NCBI RefSeq assembly: GCF_947497275.1
Contig: NZ_CANMFS010000002.1
Coordinates: 186,001-250,000, forward strand
DNA length: 64,000 nt
Direction of reading: 5' to 3'
Source: an uncultured Sulfitobacter sp.
GTDB lineage: Bacteria; Pseudomonadota; Alphaproteobacteria; Rhodobacterales; Rhodobacteraceae
Part shown: one piece after another, positions 1 through 9,510 of the stretch
Numbering within the stretch: position 1 is the first letter of the stretch
Layout: the number at the start of each line of letters is the position of its first letter
The notes under the pieces: model-generated
Database searches by the model: none
Seen by the model: the letters and a program-made list of their open reading frames with translations, nothing else
Told to the model about the DNA's origin: nothing
Program-made: the position numbers and the translations under genes

Positions 1-571
1 CGGACTGGCTTGGGGCGAGCAAGGCTTTCGCCACATCACCAACAACCGCAACGCGATCGAAACGCCTGCCGATGTCCAGGGGCTAAAGATCCGCACAATG
101 GAAAATCCGGTGCACCTGACTGCATTCAACGCGATGGGCGCTGCACCTACCCCGATGGCCTGGCCCGAGGTGGTCTCTTCGCTGCAGCAGGGCGTGATCG
201 ACGGGCAGGAAAACCCGCTTTCGGTGATCGTCTCCGTCAAGCTCGATGAGGTTCAGGAATACCTCACCTTGTCGGGCCACGTCTATTCGCCCGCCATGCT
301 GCTGGTCTCCAAGCCGTTCTGGGAAGGGCTGGACGCCAGCCAGAAAGCCATCTTCGAGACAGCCGCGACCCAAGCCGTGGCCGCAATGCGTGGTTTTGTC
401 GACAACGTCGAGACAACAGGCGTAGAGACGCTGAAAGAGCGCGGCATGAAGGTGAATGCGATCTCGGCCGAGGAAAAGGCCAAATTCCAGGAGGCGATCG
501 CCTCGGCCTATGAAGAGTACTACGAGACCTACGGTCAGGAGCTCGTCGAATCCATCGTGAACTTCGAGTAA
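1..571 (+). CDS. TRAP transporter substrate-binding protein (DctP family), 3' part
   Basis: This is the C-terminal part of a periplasmic DctP-type solute receptor; the reading frame is open from base 2 and the N-terminus lies outside the window. About 190 residues are visible. They include the family's LKIRTMENPVH stretch, whose Arg normally clamps the carboxylate of the ligand, and the MAWPEVVSSLQQGVIDGQE segment typical of the second lobe. It hands its ligand to the DctQ and DctM membrane subunits that follow at 625 and 1145, so the three form one operon. The ligand cannot be named from sequence; carboxylates are usual for the family. Confidence 0.93.
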   Translation, partial: GLAWGEQGFRHITNNRNAIETPADVQGLKIRTMENPVHLTAFNAMGAAPTPMAWPEVVSSLQQGVIDGQENPLSVIVSVKLDEVQEYLTLSGHVYSPAMLLVSKPFWEGLDASQKAIFETAATQAVAAMRGFVDNVETTGVETLKERGMKVNAISAEEKAKFQEAIASAYEEYYETYGQELVESIVNFE

Positions 572-624
572 ACACTTACCGCCGGCGCCAATCACGCGCC
601 GGCCTTCCTATCCGAGGTCGCGTC

Positions 625-1152
625 GTGAAACGGCTGGAACACATCTTCGTCGTGCTGAACGGCTGGGCGCTGATCCTGATGTTGGCTGCCATGACGCTGA
701 TCGTCGGCGCGAATATCTCGCTGCGCTACCTTACCGGGCATTCGCTGCCCTGGGCGGACGAGGCGGCCCGCTACCTTATGATCTGGATGACCTTCGGCGG
801 TGCCGGACTGGTCCTGCGTATTGGCGGGCACGTGGCGATCACCAATCTTCAGGACGCGCTGCCCGACGCAGGTCAGAAGATCATGCGCGCGGCAATCGCG
901 CTGGGGCTGCTGATCTTCTTCGGCTTTATGGTCTATGTCGGCATTCAGTACGCGCAGCGCATGCAGTACCAGGTGACCCCGGCGCTGCGGCTGCCGTTCC
1001 TTTATGTCTACGCGGCGATGCCGGTGGGGTTCGGCCTGCTAATCCTGCACCTGCTTTTGGTCGCGCATCCGTTCATCACCGCCGGCACCTACAAGCGCCG
1101 CGACGGTGACACGGGCGAAACCGCCGCGATGCCTGGGGGCGCCAATGGCTGA
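625..1152 (+). CDS. TRAP transporter small permease (DctQ)
   Basis: This is the four-helix small membrane subunit of a tripartite ATP-independent periplasmic transporter. The 175-residue product has hydrophobic segments near residues 10-32, 48-66, 88-108 and 127-147, and the LPWADEAARYLMIWMTFGG stretch characteristic of DctQ. I chose the GTG at 625, which has a purine-rich GAGG about seven bases upstream. It follows the binding-protein gene by 53 bases, and its stop overlaps the start of dctM by eight bases, so translation of the two is probably coupled. The C-terminal tail after residue 150 is hydrophilic. Confidence 0.93.
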   Translation: MKRLEHIFVVLNGWALILMLAAMTLIVGANISLRYLTGHSLPWADEAARYLMIWMTFGGAGLVLRIGGHVAITNLQDALPDAGQKIMRAAIALGLLIFFGFMVYVGIQYAQRMQYQVTPALRLPFLYVYAAMPVGFGLLILHLLLVAHPFITAGTYKRRDGDTGETAAMPGGANG

Positions 1153-2428
1153 AATCCTGTTCCCGGCGCTCTTCGTGCTTCTGGCGCTTGGGGTCCCGGT
1201 GGCCTTTGCCATGGCAATCTCCGTCTTTGCGGCGCTCAGCTTTGGCTCTACCTACCCGAACCTCGTCGTGGTCAAGGAGATGTTCTCCGGTCTCGACAGC
1301 TTTCCGCTGCTTGCGGTGCCGTTTTTCGTGCTTGCAGCCGAGATCATGACCGGGGGCGCGATCACCCTGGCGGTGCTGCGTCTGGCGCAATCGCTGGTCG
1401 GCCACCTCAGGGGCGGGTTGGGCCATGCCAACGTGGTCAGCTCGGCCATGTTTGCCGGGATCTCCGGCAGCGCGCTGGCCGATGCGGCGGGGCCGGGAAC
1501 GATGATGATCCGGATGATGGAAAAGGGCGGCTACGACCGCCCCTATGCCGGCGCGCTCACGATCGCCAGTTCTGTCGTCGGGCCGATCATCCCGCCCTCG
1601 ATCACCATGATCATCTACGCCATGCAGGATCAGGAGGTTTCCGTCGGCTCATTGTTCATGGCAGGTGTCCTGCCCGGCGTTGTGATCACCCTCGCGGTTC
1701 TGTTCGCCAATGCCCGCGTCAGCCATCTGCGCGGTTATACCTCCGGTGCACCGCGTCCGCCGGTCGCCGAGATCGCGCGTATCGCTTTCTACGCGGTGCC
1801 GGCGCTGCTCCTGATCGTATTGATCGTCGGAGGCATCCGTTTCGGCATCTTCACCCCGACCGAAGCCTCCGTCATCGCCGTGTTCTACGCGCTGGTGGTG
1901 GGGATGTTCGTTTATCGCTCACTGCGGCTGCGCGATCTGCCCGACATCATCCTGCGTGCCGCGCTGACCTCGGCGGCGGTGCTGCTGATCCTCGGCGCGG
2001 CCCGTGCCTTTGCCTGGGTCCTGATTATCGAGGGCATCCCGCAACTCCTTGCCGATACCATCATCGGCTGGGAACTCTCGCCGATCGTCTTCCTGCTGGC
2101 GGTCAACCTGTTGCTGCTCGTCTTCGGCTTGTTCATGGATCCCCTGCCGGGCGTAATGATCCTGGTGCCGATCCTGGCTCCGATCAGCCTCGCGATGGGA
2201 ATCGACCCCAACCACTTTGCCATCGTTGTGATCGTCAATCTGACGCTGGGCCTGACCACGCCGCCGGTAGGCAGCCTAATCTTCGTGGTCTCGTCGACGG
2301 TCAATCTCAAGCCCTCGACACTGATCAGGGAGATGCCTCCCTTCTTCATCGCGCTGGCTGCCGCGCTGCTGCTGATCACTTTTGTGCCATCGCTTTCGAC
2401 CTGGCTGCCCAGGGTAAGCGGCTTCTGA
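1145..2428 (+). CDS. TRAP transporter large permease (DctM)
   Basis: This is the large transport subunit of the TRAP system, which couples solute uptake to an ion gradient. The ATG at 1145 starts a protein of 427 residues with about twelve hydrophobic segments; the longer reading frame from 1106 would run deep into dctQ. Family signatures visible are SGSALADAAGPGTMMIRMM, the SSVVGPIIPPSI motif, and TLGLTTPPVGSLIFV near the C-terminus. It completes the operon that begins before the window. No catabolic gene follows directly, so the neighbours give no hint of the substrate. Confidence 0.94.
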   Translation: MAEILFPALFVLLALGVPVAFAMAISVFAALSFGSTYPNLVVVKEMFSGLDSFPLLAVPFFVLAAEIMTGGAITLAVLRLAQSLVGHLRGGLGHANVVSSAMFAGISGSALADAAGPGTMMIRMMEKGGYDRPYAGALTIASSVVGPIIPPSITMIIYAMQDQEVSVGSLFMAGVLPGVVITLAVLFANARVSHLRGYTSGAPRPPVAEIARIAFYAVPALLLIVLIVGGIRFGIFTPTEASVIAVFYALVVGMFVYRSLRLRDLPDIILRAALTSAAVLLILGAARAFAWVLIIEGIPQLLADTIIGWELSPIVFLLAVNLLLLVFGLFMDPLPGVMILVPILAPISLAMGIDPNHFAIVVIVNLTLGLTTPPVGSLIFVVSSTVNLKPSTLIREMPPFFIALAAALLLITFVPSLSTWLPRVSGF

Positions 2429-2728
2429 GACGCCGGCCAATCGCTTTTGCCACCCGGGCGGCAGGGTCCAGTTTCGCTTAATGGGTATCTGCCGGGTTGA
2501 CCCACGACCGCATCTGCCGGGTCGCGGTCGATCCGATCACCCGCCCCCCTGGCCGGAAAAAAGACACGCCACGCCGGACCCCGAGGCATGCGCAGCCGCG
2601 CGTGAGATCAAACGCGCCCCGGAACTCTTGATCATTTTAGTAAACTATGATTTGAACCCCTCCTGACAGGCAGCCAATGATTCCGATCGTAGCCACCGAA
2701 TTTCCAGAAAATTCAGGATCGCTGCACC
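2429..2728. promoter_or_regulatory. Intergenic region upstream of the first TonB receptor
   Basis: The 300 bases between dctM and the TonB receptor hold no convincing gene; the 61-codon frame at 2481-2666 has no family resemblance and a proline/arginine-rich composition. The distal part is AT-rich. An imperfect 19-base palindrome (TCAT...ATGA, 2632-2650, about six of nine pairs matching) sits about 80 bases before the receptor start and could be an iron-regulatory operator, but it does not match a consensus I can confirm. Confidence 0.3.
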
Positions 2729-4690
2729 ATGTCCCCATCTCGTATCTTATTGACCGCCACCGCTACGCTGTGGGCGACCACATCGCTTTCGCAATCCACT
2801 GAACCGTTCCAGCTGAACACCATTGTGCTGGAGGCAGGCGCAGATAACGACAACTCGGTCGAAGTAACGGGAGAGGACATTGCCCGACAGAACCCGGCAG
2901 ATATTGATGACCTCTTCAAAAGCGAGCCGACTGTATCAGTGGGCAGCTCGATCCCTGCGTCGCAAAAGCTCTATGTTAACGGGGTTGAGGAGACCAACCT
3001 ATCCGTCACTATTGATGGCGCGCGGCAGAACAACAAGATTTTCCATCACAACGCGACGACACTGATTGATCCGTCCCTGCTCAAGGCCGTACGAGTGGAT
3101 CCAGGTGTCGCGCCGGCGGACGCAGGCGCGGGGGCGCTTGCTGGCTCGATCGCCTTTGAGACGCGTGATGTCGATGATCTGCTGGACGATGGTCTGGGCT
3201 TTGGCGGCTTTCTCAAATCGGAATATGACAGCAACGGTGATATCTTTACCGAAAGCGGCTCGGTCTACGGGCGCAAGGGCGGGTTTGAATATCTTGGCTA
3301 CCTGAAAACCGCAGACGGGAATTTTCGCGAGGATGGCGCGGGTGATGCCATCATCGGCTCGGGAACCGACATGCTGTCCGGTCTGGGCAAGATCGCCTAT
3401 GAGACGCAAGGCGGCGACCGGTTCGAATTTTCGGCAGAGCATGTCAACGACGATGATGCCCGCCCCTACCGCGCGAACATCGGGCAAATTTTCGGTGGCC
3501 GCCCTGTGCCGCTGACACGCAATTATGACCTGACACGCCAGAACTTTGTCTTTACCTACACAAAAGTGGCGCCGACAGGCTGGTGGGATCCGACGATCAA
3601 GCTGGCGTACAGCGAGACCGATCTGGTCATCGACGATGATGATCAATACATCAACGGCACCACCACCAGCTTTAACGGGAAAGTTGAAAACCGCTTTGCG
3701 CTGGCCCGAGGCGGCGTCACCGCAGGTATCGATTTCTATTCCGACAACGCATCGCTGGACTATCTCTATCTGGCCGACAGCACATTTGACGAGAGCGGCG
3801 AGGAAGAGTCTCGCAACATCGGCATCTATGCGCAGGCCCGGCTGGAGTTGAACCCGCGGACGCGCGTCTCCTACGGCGTGCGCGCGGATTATCAAAGGTT
3901 CACCGGCGTCGATGACATCACTCATTCCGACGAGGGCCTGTCCGGTAACGTCTCGGGCGAGTTCGACGTCAATGAACAGCTCACGTTGAGTGCCGGGTAT
4001 TCCAGCGTCTGGGGCGGTACGTTTCTGGCCGAAAACTTCATCATCAACCCTGCATGGACCTATCCGGCAGACGGGATCGAGGCAGTCACGTCGCGCAACC
4101 TGTTTGCCGCGGCCAATGCAGAACTGGGCGCATGGGACCTTTCCGGCAAGATCTTTCGAACCGACATAGATAACGCGCGCGCACCGAGTTATGGCGGTGG
4201 CTCCGACCTGACCGCCAACCTGGAGGCACGCGGTTTCGAGCTGGGCCTTGGCTACGCATGGGAGAACGGTTTTGCGCGGATCGGCTATGCGAATATCGAC
4301 TCTGATGTGAACGGGCGCGCGGCGGATTCCTACACCGGCAACTACCTGACGACACCGCTGGGCGAAGTGATCACACTAGAGGTCGCCCACCGCATGCCGC
4401 GATACAACCTGATCGTCGGCGCGGACGCACAACTGGTTCTGTCTGAAACCGACACCTACGACTTTGACACTGGTGGTGCCGGCCCCACCCTGCCCTCCTA
4501 CGAGGTTGTGAATGCGTTTGTGCAGTGGCAGCCCAGACAGAATGAAAATTGGACCCTGCGCGCAGAGATCAATAACCTATTCGATACGGATTACTCTAGC
4601 CGCGCAACCTACGGACAAGACTTTGCGACCGTTGAAAGCCTGAAGGAGGTGGGCCGCTCTTTCAAGATTTCCGCATCGCTGAAGTTCTGA
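2729..4690 (+). CDS. TonB-dependent outer-membrane receptor, heme/siderophore type
   Basis: This is an outer-membrane gated beta-barrel that takes up an iron complex with TonB energy. The 653 residues comprise a signal peptide (about 1-22), a plug domain (about 40-150) with the VTIDGARQN and ALAGSIAFET signatures, and a barrel ending in an aromatic residue (SLKF), as outer-membrane proteins do. Plug and barrel resemble heme/hemoglobin receptors most. An FHH motif at about residues 105-107 recurs at the same place in the next receptor. A second receptor gene follows after about 210 bases, and an iron-complex ABC operon converges on the pair. Ligand class (heme or siderophore) is uncertain. Confidence 0.9.
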   Translation: MSPSRILLTATATLWATTSLSQSTEPFQLNTIVLEAGADNDNSVEVTGEDIARQNPADIDDLFKSEPTVSVGSSIPASQKLYVNGVEETNLSVTIDGARQNNKIFHHNATTLIDPSLLKAVRVDPGVAPADAGAGALAGSIAFETRDVDDLLDDGLGFGGFLKSEYDSNGDIFTESGSVYGRKGGFEYLGYLKTADGNFREDGAGDAIIGSGTDMLSGLGKIAYETQGGDRFEFSAEHVNDDDARPYRANIGQIFGGRPVPLTRNYDLTRQNFVFTYTKVAPTGWWDPTIKLAYSETDLVIDDDDQYINGTTTSFNGKVENRFALARGGVTAGIDFYSDNASLDYLYLADSTFDESGEEESRNIGIYAQARLELNPRTRVSYGVRADYQRFTGVDDITHSDEGLSGNVSGEFDVNEQLTLSAGYSSVWGGTFLAENFIINPAWTYPADGIEAVTSRNLFAAANAELGAWDLSGKIFRTDIDNARAPSYGGGSDLTANLEARGFELGLGYAWENGFARIGYANIDSDVNGRAADSYTGNYLTTPLGEVITLEVAHRMPRYNLIVGADAQLVLSETDTYDFDTGGAGPTLPSYEVVNAFVQWQPRQNENWTLRAEINNLFDTDYSSRATYGQDFATVESLKEVGRSFKISASLKF

Positions 4691-4716
4691 TCCGGCTCTC
4701 GGGTACCACCGAAAAT

Positions 4717-4750
4717 AACGCGGCTCTCCCATCCGGACGGTCGCGTTTTT
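4717..4750 (+). terminator. Probable intrinsic terminator after the first TonB receptor
   Basis: AACGCG at 4717-4722 pairs with CGCGTT at 4742-4747, enclosing a near-palindromic CCATCCGGACGG segment, and is followed by a short T run. It lies 26 bases after the receptor stop codon. It suggests that the two receptor genes are at least partly transcribed separately. Confidence 0.5.
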
Positions 4751-4899
4751 CGTGTCCATCGGGTCACAATTGGAACTGAGCAATCTGGTTTGAATTCGGC
4801 ATCTGTACATTTCCGATAATTTCACTCAGTTAATACGCCAAGCAAGCAAGCGGTTTCATGAGTCCCAGCCAGCCACCAATTTCTGGAAGGGACGAAATA

Positions 4900-6840
4900 A
4901 TGACACACACAACCGCCTCGCGCGTCGCGCTTTCATGCCTCATGTGCTCCGCAGCTACGATTGCATACGCGCAAGAAAATGCTGGTGTTGATCTGGGCAC
5001 CATCCGCATTGAATCCACGAGCGCGCAAGCCGTTCTTGGTAATGACCAAATTACCGAAACCGAAATCGAAGAACGCAATCCGGCGACTGTTTCCGGCGTG
5101 TTTGCAGGCGAGTCCGCGATCACCGCCAGCGGCGGTGCGCCCATTGCGCAAAAGGTGTTTGTGAACGGAATCGAGGAAAGCCTTCTGTCTGTCACCATCG
5201 ACGGCGCGCGTCAGAACAAGTCGGCGTTTCATCACACCGGCAATGTCCTGCTGGACCCTGCCCTGTTGAAATCTGTTGAAGTCAGCGCCGGCTTGGCGCC
5301 CGCCGATCAAGGGCCAAACGCACTGGCGGGTTCCATTGCCTATACCACAAAGGATGCCCGCGATCTGTTAGCGGCAGGCGATCCGTTTGGCGGTATCTAC
5401 ACCCTTTCCTATGGCAGTAACGGTCAGGGTTTCCGCAACACGTTGACCGTATTCGGTCAGGCTGAAGGCTTTGATTACCTGCTAAGCGGCACGCGCGCGA
5501 CAGGAGATGACTATGACGATGGATCAGGCGACACTATTACAGGGACTCAGGCAGACCTGACAGATTACATCGCAAAATTTTCCTATACCTCGAAATCGGG
5601 CAAGCGTCTCAGCTTCTCGGCCTCCGAGACCACCGATAACGGCCTGCGCGCTTCGCAAGGCGGCTTCATCCGTCCCGACTTTGCAGCTGTGATCGGGCGT
5701 GACACTGAACTTTACAGCGCGCTGTCACAGCGCAAGTCCTACACACTGACCTATCAAGAGGAAAACCCGGCAGGCATCTTCGCACCCTATGCACAGCTGA
5801 GCTATAACGAGCAGGCGATGGATGTGGGCACGCTCTACGGCGTGAATAAGAGCTTCAGCGGTGTGTTCAGTAATGAATTCAAGTTGCGCAATGGCAGCGT
5901 CAACGTCGGCCTCGATTTCTTCGACGAAAGTGCGGAAGGGTTTGCAAACACGGCCAGTCCCCGCACCTCAAGCGGGCGCGAGGATCTGAGCAATATCGGT
6001 GTGTTCGCACAGGCACGGCAAGATCTGTCCCGCCGCGTATCCGTCTCCTACGGCGCGCGCTATGATTGGGCGTCATTCGATGGCGCGGACGGCTCCGAAT
6101 TCGACGAAAGCGGCGCCAGCGTCAACGGCTCGATCGACTTTGTGCTGAACAACCAATGGACACTCAACGCGGGGGCCGCATCCAGTTGGGGCGGCTATGA
6201 ATTGGGTGAAGCCGCCCTGGTCAACTTCCGCACGGTCTGGAACTATGACGGGTTTGCGACGTCGCGTGCCAATGCGGTGCGCCTGGGCCTGCGTTACGAC
6301 AACGGGCCATGGTCGGCCAAAGGCGCGCTGTTTGACACCGAGATCAAAGACATCAACGCTGTTTTGCCCACATCCGGTGCGCGTGGGTTCACTGATGATC
6401 TAACCTCGCGCGGGTTTGACGGCTCGGTCACCTACACCGCCGCCAAGGGGTTCGCAACACTGAACTATACCTATGCGGATGTGAAGACCAATGACACCAC
6501 AGCCGAGACCACGGCCTACTATCTGGGCCGCCCCGTGGGCCACATCCTTGGTCTGGAAGCGGGTTATGACGTGACGCCGGAATGGCGTGTTGGCGGGACC
6601 GCGCAGATCGCGTTGAAAAACGACGACACCGAGGTAACGCTCGATGGCTTCGAAGTCGTCAACTTCTACACAGAATACAAACCGCAGCGGATGGAGAACC
6701 TGAGCGTGCGCATGGACCTGCACAACGTGTTTGATGCGGCATACGCCAGCCGCAGCTCTGACGGTCTGGGCCTTTCCAACGTGGTCCCGCTGACCGAGCC
6801 GGGCCGCACCATCAGTCTGACAGCGTCGATCAGGTTCTAG
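4900..6840 (+). CDS. Second TonB-dependent receptor, paralogue of the first
   Basis: This is a 646-residue outer-membrane receptor for an iron complex. I chose the ATG at 4900 because it has the GGAAGGGAC ribosome site just upstream and is directly followed by a signal peptide (about 1-24, ending in AYA); the ATG at 4858 would put a polar stretch before it. The plug carries LSVTIDGARQN (about 96-106) and ALAGSIAYTT (141-150), and the protein ends in SIRF. It is clearly homologous to its upstream neighbour along its whole length but well diverged, so the duplication is old and the two may bind different ligands. Confidence 0.9.
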   Translation: MTHTTASRVALSCLMCSAATIAYAQENAGVDLGTIRIESTSAQAVLGNDQITETEIEERNPATVSGVFAGESAITASGGAPIAQKVFVNGIEESLLSVTIDGARQNKSAFHHTGNVLLDPALLKSVEVSAGLAPADQGPNALAGSIAYTTKDARDLLAAGDPFGGIYTLSYGSNGQGFRNTLTVFGQAEGFDYLLSGTRATGDDYDDGSGDTITGTQADLTDYIAKFSYTSKSGKRLSFSASETTDNGLRASQGGFIRPDFAAVIGRDTELYSALSQRKSYTLTYQEENPAGIFAPYAQLSYNEQAMDVGTLYGVNKSFSGVFSNEFKLRNGSVNVGLDFFDESAEGFANTASPRTSSGREDLSNIGVFAQARQDLSRRVSVSYGARYDWASFDGADGSEFDESGASVNGSIDFVLNNQWTLNAGAASSWGGYELGEAALVNFRTVWNYDGFATSRANAVRLGLRYDNGPWSAKGALFDTEIKDINAVLPTSGARGFTDDLTSRGFDGSVTYTAAKGFATLNYTYADVKTNDTTAETTAYYLGRPVGHILGLEAGYDVTPEWRVGGTAQIALKNDDTEVTLDGFEVVNFYTEYKPQRMENLSVRMDLHNVFDAAYASRSSDGLGLSNVVPLTEPGRTISLTASIRF

Positions 6841-6848
6841 GCCGCGCC

Positions 6849-6877
6849 GGTACCGCCCCTGCTCTTGGGGCGGTACC
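6849..6877. terminator. Convergent hairpin between receptor and ABC genes
   Basis: A perfect 11-base-pair stem (GGTACCGCCCC at 6849-6859, complement at 6867-6877) with a seven-base loop lies between the receptor stop and the ABC ATPase stop. It touches the ATPase stop codon. There is no clear T run, but the location between converging genes fits a bidirectional terminator. Confidence 0.6.
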
Positions 6878-7629
6878 TACACTTCGATGATAACTTTCCC
6901 GTCGATCCTGTGGATCTTTGGATCGGTCTCGAACACTTCTCTCACAACAGCTTCGGTCACGATGTCATCAGGGGTGCCCGTGGCCACGATCCGTCCACCT
7001 TTCATGGCGACGATCAGGTCGGCGTAGGCTGCTGCATAGTTGATATCGTGCAGGACGATAACGATCGTGCGCCCCTGCGAAGCCGCCAGATCCCGCAGAA
7101 CGCGCATGAGCGAGCGTGACGCGGCGATATCCAGATTGTTAAGCGGCTCGTCCAGAAGGATGTAATCGGTGTCCTGCGCATAGGTCATCGCCACCTGCGC
7201 CCTTTGCCGTTGCCCGCCCGACAACGTATCCAGCCGCCGCGCCGCCAGATCCGTCAGTCCAAAGGTGGCCAGCGCCCGTTCCACCTTGGCGTGATCTTCC
7301 GCCGAGGGTCTGCCTTTGTGATAGGGGTAGCGTCCGAAACCGACCAGCTCGCGCACGCTCAACAGCGGGGCTGCATCACTGGCCTGCGGCAGGATCGCCA
7401 GCTTTCGCGCAAACGTGTTGTTCGGACAGGCGCCCACCACCAGATTATCGACCGTGATTGTACCCGTCTGGTGTGGCATCAGTCGCGCAATTAGCGACAG
7501 CAATGTGGATTTGCCAGCCCCGTTCGGCCCGATCAGTGCCGATATGCCGCCCTTGGGCAGCGTCAGATTTATCCCGTCCAGAATCCTGGCCCCGCCAATG
7601 CGGTAACTAACGCCCGAGATTTCAATCAT
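6877..7629 (-). CDS. Iron-complex ABC transporter ATP-binding protein
   Basis: This is the cytoplasmic ATPase that powers uptake of a ferric siderophore through the two adjoining permeases. The 250-residue protein shows Walker A GPNGAGKST (34-42), Q-loop Gln82, the ABC signature LSGGQ (136-140), Walker B YILLDEP (156-162) and the H-loop His194. The start at 7629 overlaps the permease stop by four bases (ATGA), typical of coupled translation; the longer open frame upstream is only the shadow of the permease gene. It is the last gene of a four-gene operon in the order binding protein, permease, permease, ATPase. Confidence 0.95.
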   Translation of the reverse strand: MIEISGVSYRIGGARILDGINLTLPKGGISALIGPNGAGKSTLLSLIARLMPHQTGTITVDNLVVGACPNNTFARKLAILPQASDAAPLLSVRELVGFGRYPYHKGRPSAEDHAKVERALATFGLTDLAARRLDTLSGGQRQRAQVAMTYAQDTDYILLDEPLNNLDIAASRSLMRVLRDLAASQGRTIVIVLHDINYAAAYADLIVAMKGGRIVATGTPDDIVTEAVVREVFETDPKIHRIDGKVIIEV

Positions 7630-8570
7630 CGGTATTTCCTTTTCAATAGAAGGATCAGGAAGACGACCCCACCGATCACGTCGATCACAACAATCAGCGG
7701 CGTAGACATGCCCAGCACACGCTCCAGCACGAACTGCCCGCCCACCAGCGTCAGCGCCGAAATAAGCGCGGCGGACAACAGCAGCGTGGCGTGCGATGCC
7801 GTGGGCGTGACCAGATGCGCAAGGCTGACGACCAGCAGCCCCAGAAATCCCATCGGTCCGACGAGAGCGGTCGAGACCGAAACCAGAACCGCTATCACAA
7901 CCAGAATCTGGAACATACTTCGCTTGGGGGTCTCGCCCAGATTGATCGCCGCCGTCTCCCCCAGGGCCAACACATCCAGACGGTGGCGCATACGCCATGT
8001 GACCGCCAGCGCGCTACAGGTCATGACGGCTGCAACAGCCAACAGCTCTACTTCGATCCGCGCGAACCGCGCGAAGGACGCAACCTGCACCACCGCATAC
8101 TCACTGGGATCTATCACCCGTTGCAAAAAACCGGTGACGGCGCGCAACAGCACTGCAATAATAATCCCCGTCAGGACCATCCGCATCAGATCATTGCGCG
8201 TTTTGCTCAGGAGTGTGCCGAAAAGCGCAAGAGCCGCGATAAGCATCAACACCACGTTGGCAATGAATTGCCCCGACTGTGATAGCCGCACATACTCCTG
8301 CGCCCCCAGCGCATAGATCTGGACCGTCAGGATCAGGACATAAAGCGCGTCAAACCCCATTATCGCAGGTGTCAGAATCCGGTTGTGTGTGATTGTCTGG
8401 AACAGCACCGTTGCGGTCGAGATCGCCACAGCAACGATCACCAGCGCCACGAGCTTGTTGCCCCGAAACGGAAGCACAAAGTCCCAATTCCCCCGCGCGC
8501 CCAGCGTAAGGTATCCCGCCATGCACGCCATGAGCAGCACCGCAAGCACGATGAGCCGTCCTCTATGCAT
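7626..8570 (-). CDS. Iron-complex ABC transporter permease (FecCD family), second subunit
   Basis: This is an inner-membrane permease of the FecCD/BtuC type with about nine to ten hydrophobic segments over 314 residues. Family signatures include the GLLVVSLAHLVTP segment that contacts the ATPase and the ALGETAAINLGE coupling region. I place the start at the ATG at 8570 (MHRGRL), which overlaps the preceding permease stop by eight bases; an ATG at 8582 is an alternative. It should pair with the other permease as a heterodimer. Confidence 0.92.
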   Translation of the reverse strand: MHRGRLIVLAVLLMACMAGYLTLGARGNWDFVLPFRGNKLVALVIVAVAISTATVLFQTITHNRILTPAIMGFDALYVLILTVQIYALGAQEYVRLSQSGQFIANVVLMLIAALALFGTLLSKTRNDLMRMVLTGIIIAVLLRAVTGFLQRVIDPSEYAVVQVASFARFARIEVELLAVAAVMTCSALAVTWRMRHRLDVLALGETAAINLGETPKRSMFQILVVIAVLVSVSTALVGPMGFLGLLVVSLAHLVTPTASHATLLLSAALISALTLVGGQFVLERVLGMSTPLIVVIDVIGGVVFLILLLKRKYR

Positions 8571-9510
8571 GGCGACGGGGGGCATAGAGCAGCCACAAGA
8601 ACACCGCGGCACCCAGAACGCCAAAGACGGAGCCGACTGCAATCTCGAAAGGGTAGCGGATCAAGCGACCCACAATATCGCTGGCAAGTACCAACGCGGC
8701 GCCGCTGACGGCCGTCATCGGCAATGTGGCACGCAGGTTGTCGCCACTTAACCGCGATACGATATTGGGCACCACCAACCCGACAAAAGGGATCATTCCG
8801 ACGGTCACAACTGTCAAGGCGGTGACGACAGAGATCGACAACAGGCCGACGACCACAACTTGGGTATAATTGAGGCCAAGATTGACACTCGCCGTGCGGC
8901 CCATGCCGATTATCGCAAACTGGTCCGCCGCCAGATAGCTCAGCGCGGCCACCCCTGCCGCGATCCACAAAAGCTCATACCGGCCTTGCAATACGCCCGA
9001 GAATTCGCCGTTCATCCAGATATCAATATATTGCAATAGATCCGCCTGATACGCGACGAACAAGACACCGGCGCCGATGATACCGCCGTAGATCAGCCCG
9101 ACCAACGGCACCAGCATCGGCTGCGTCGGCGGCAACCTGTTGACAATAAACAAAAAGACGGTGCTGGTCGCGAGCGCCACGGTTGTAGCCAGCGCCATCT
9201 TCATCAAAATGGGCAGTGACGGCGTAAACAGTGTAACCAGCAAGATACCCAGCGCCGCACCCTGGCCTGTGCCTGCCGTCATAGGCTCCACAAACCTGTT
9301 CCGGACGATCATCTGCATGATTGTACCGCTCACCGCAAGCGCGCCGCCGGTGATGACAACGGCTACCGTGCGCGGGCCGCGGCTGGTCCATATCAGGTCC
9401 AGCGCGGCGGGATCAGATAAAATTGCCGCAGGAGACAGATCCGCCACCCCCACAAACAGCGAGGTGATGCATAGCAAAACCAGCGTCAGGACAAGAGCGA
9501 GACAGATCAC
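8563..9510 (-). CDS. Iron-complex ABC transporter permease (FecCD family), first subunit
   Basis: This is a 315-residue inner-membrane permease of the FecCD family. It has an N-terminal helix, the family's GALAVSGTIMQMIVRN and TGQGAALGILLV motifs, and FVGLVVPNIVSRL near residue 240, which forms the ATPase-coupling helix. The start is a GTG at 9510, immediately next to the stop codon of the binding-protein gene with no spacer, so it probably depends on read-on translation. It is the second gene of the operon. Confidence 0.92.
   Translation of the reverse strand: MICLALVLTLVLLCITSLFVGVADLSPAAILSDPAALDLIWTSRGPRTVAVVITGGALAVSGTIMQMIVRNRFVEPMTAGTGQGAALGILLVTLFTPSLPILMKMALATTVALATSTVFLFIVNRLPPTQPMLVPLVGLIYGGIIGAGVLFVAYQADLLQYIDIWMNGEFSGVLQGRYELLWIAAGVAALSYLAADQFAIIGMGRTASVNLGLNYTQVVVVGLLSISVVTALTVVTVGMIPFVGLVVPNIVSRLSGDNLRATLPMTAVSGAALVLASDIVGRLIRYPFEIAVGSVFGVLGAAVFLWLLYAPRRHA

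Noticed and set aside
2481-2666. 61-codon open frame between dctM and the TonB receptor
   Set aside because: It has no good ribosome site, is rich in Pro and Arg like a shadow frame, and lies in what should be the receptor promoter.
6877-7998. 373-codon version of the ABC ATPase
   Set aside because: The first 123 codons overlap the permease gene in another frame; the coupled ATGA start at 7629 gives a normal-length ATPase.
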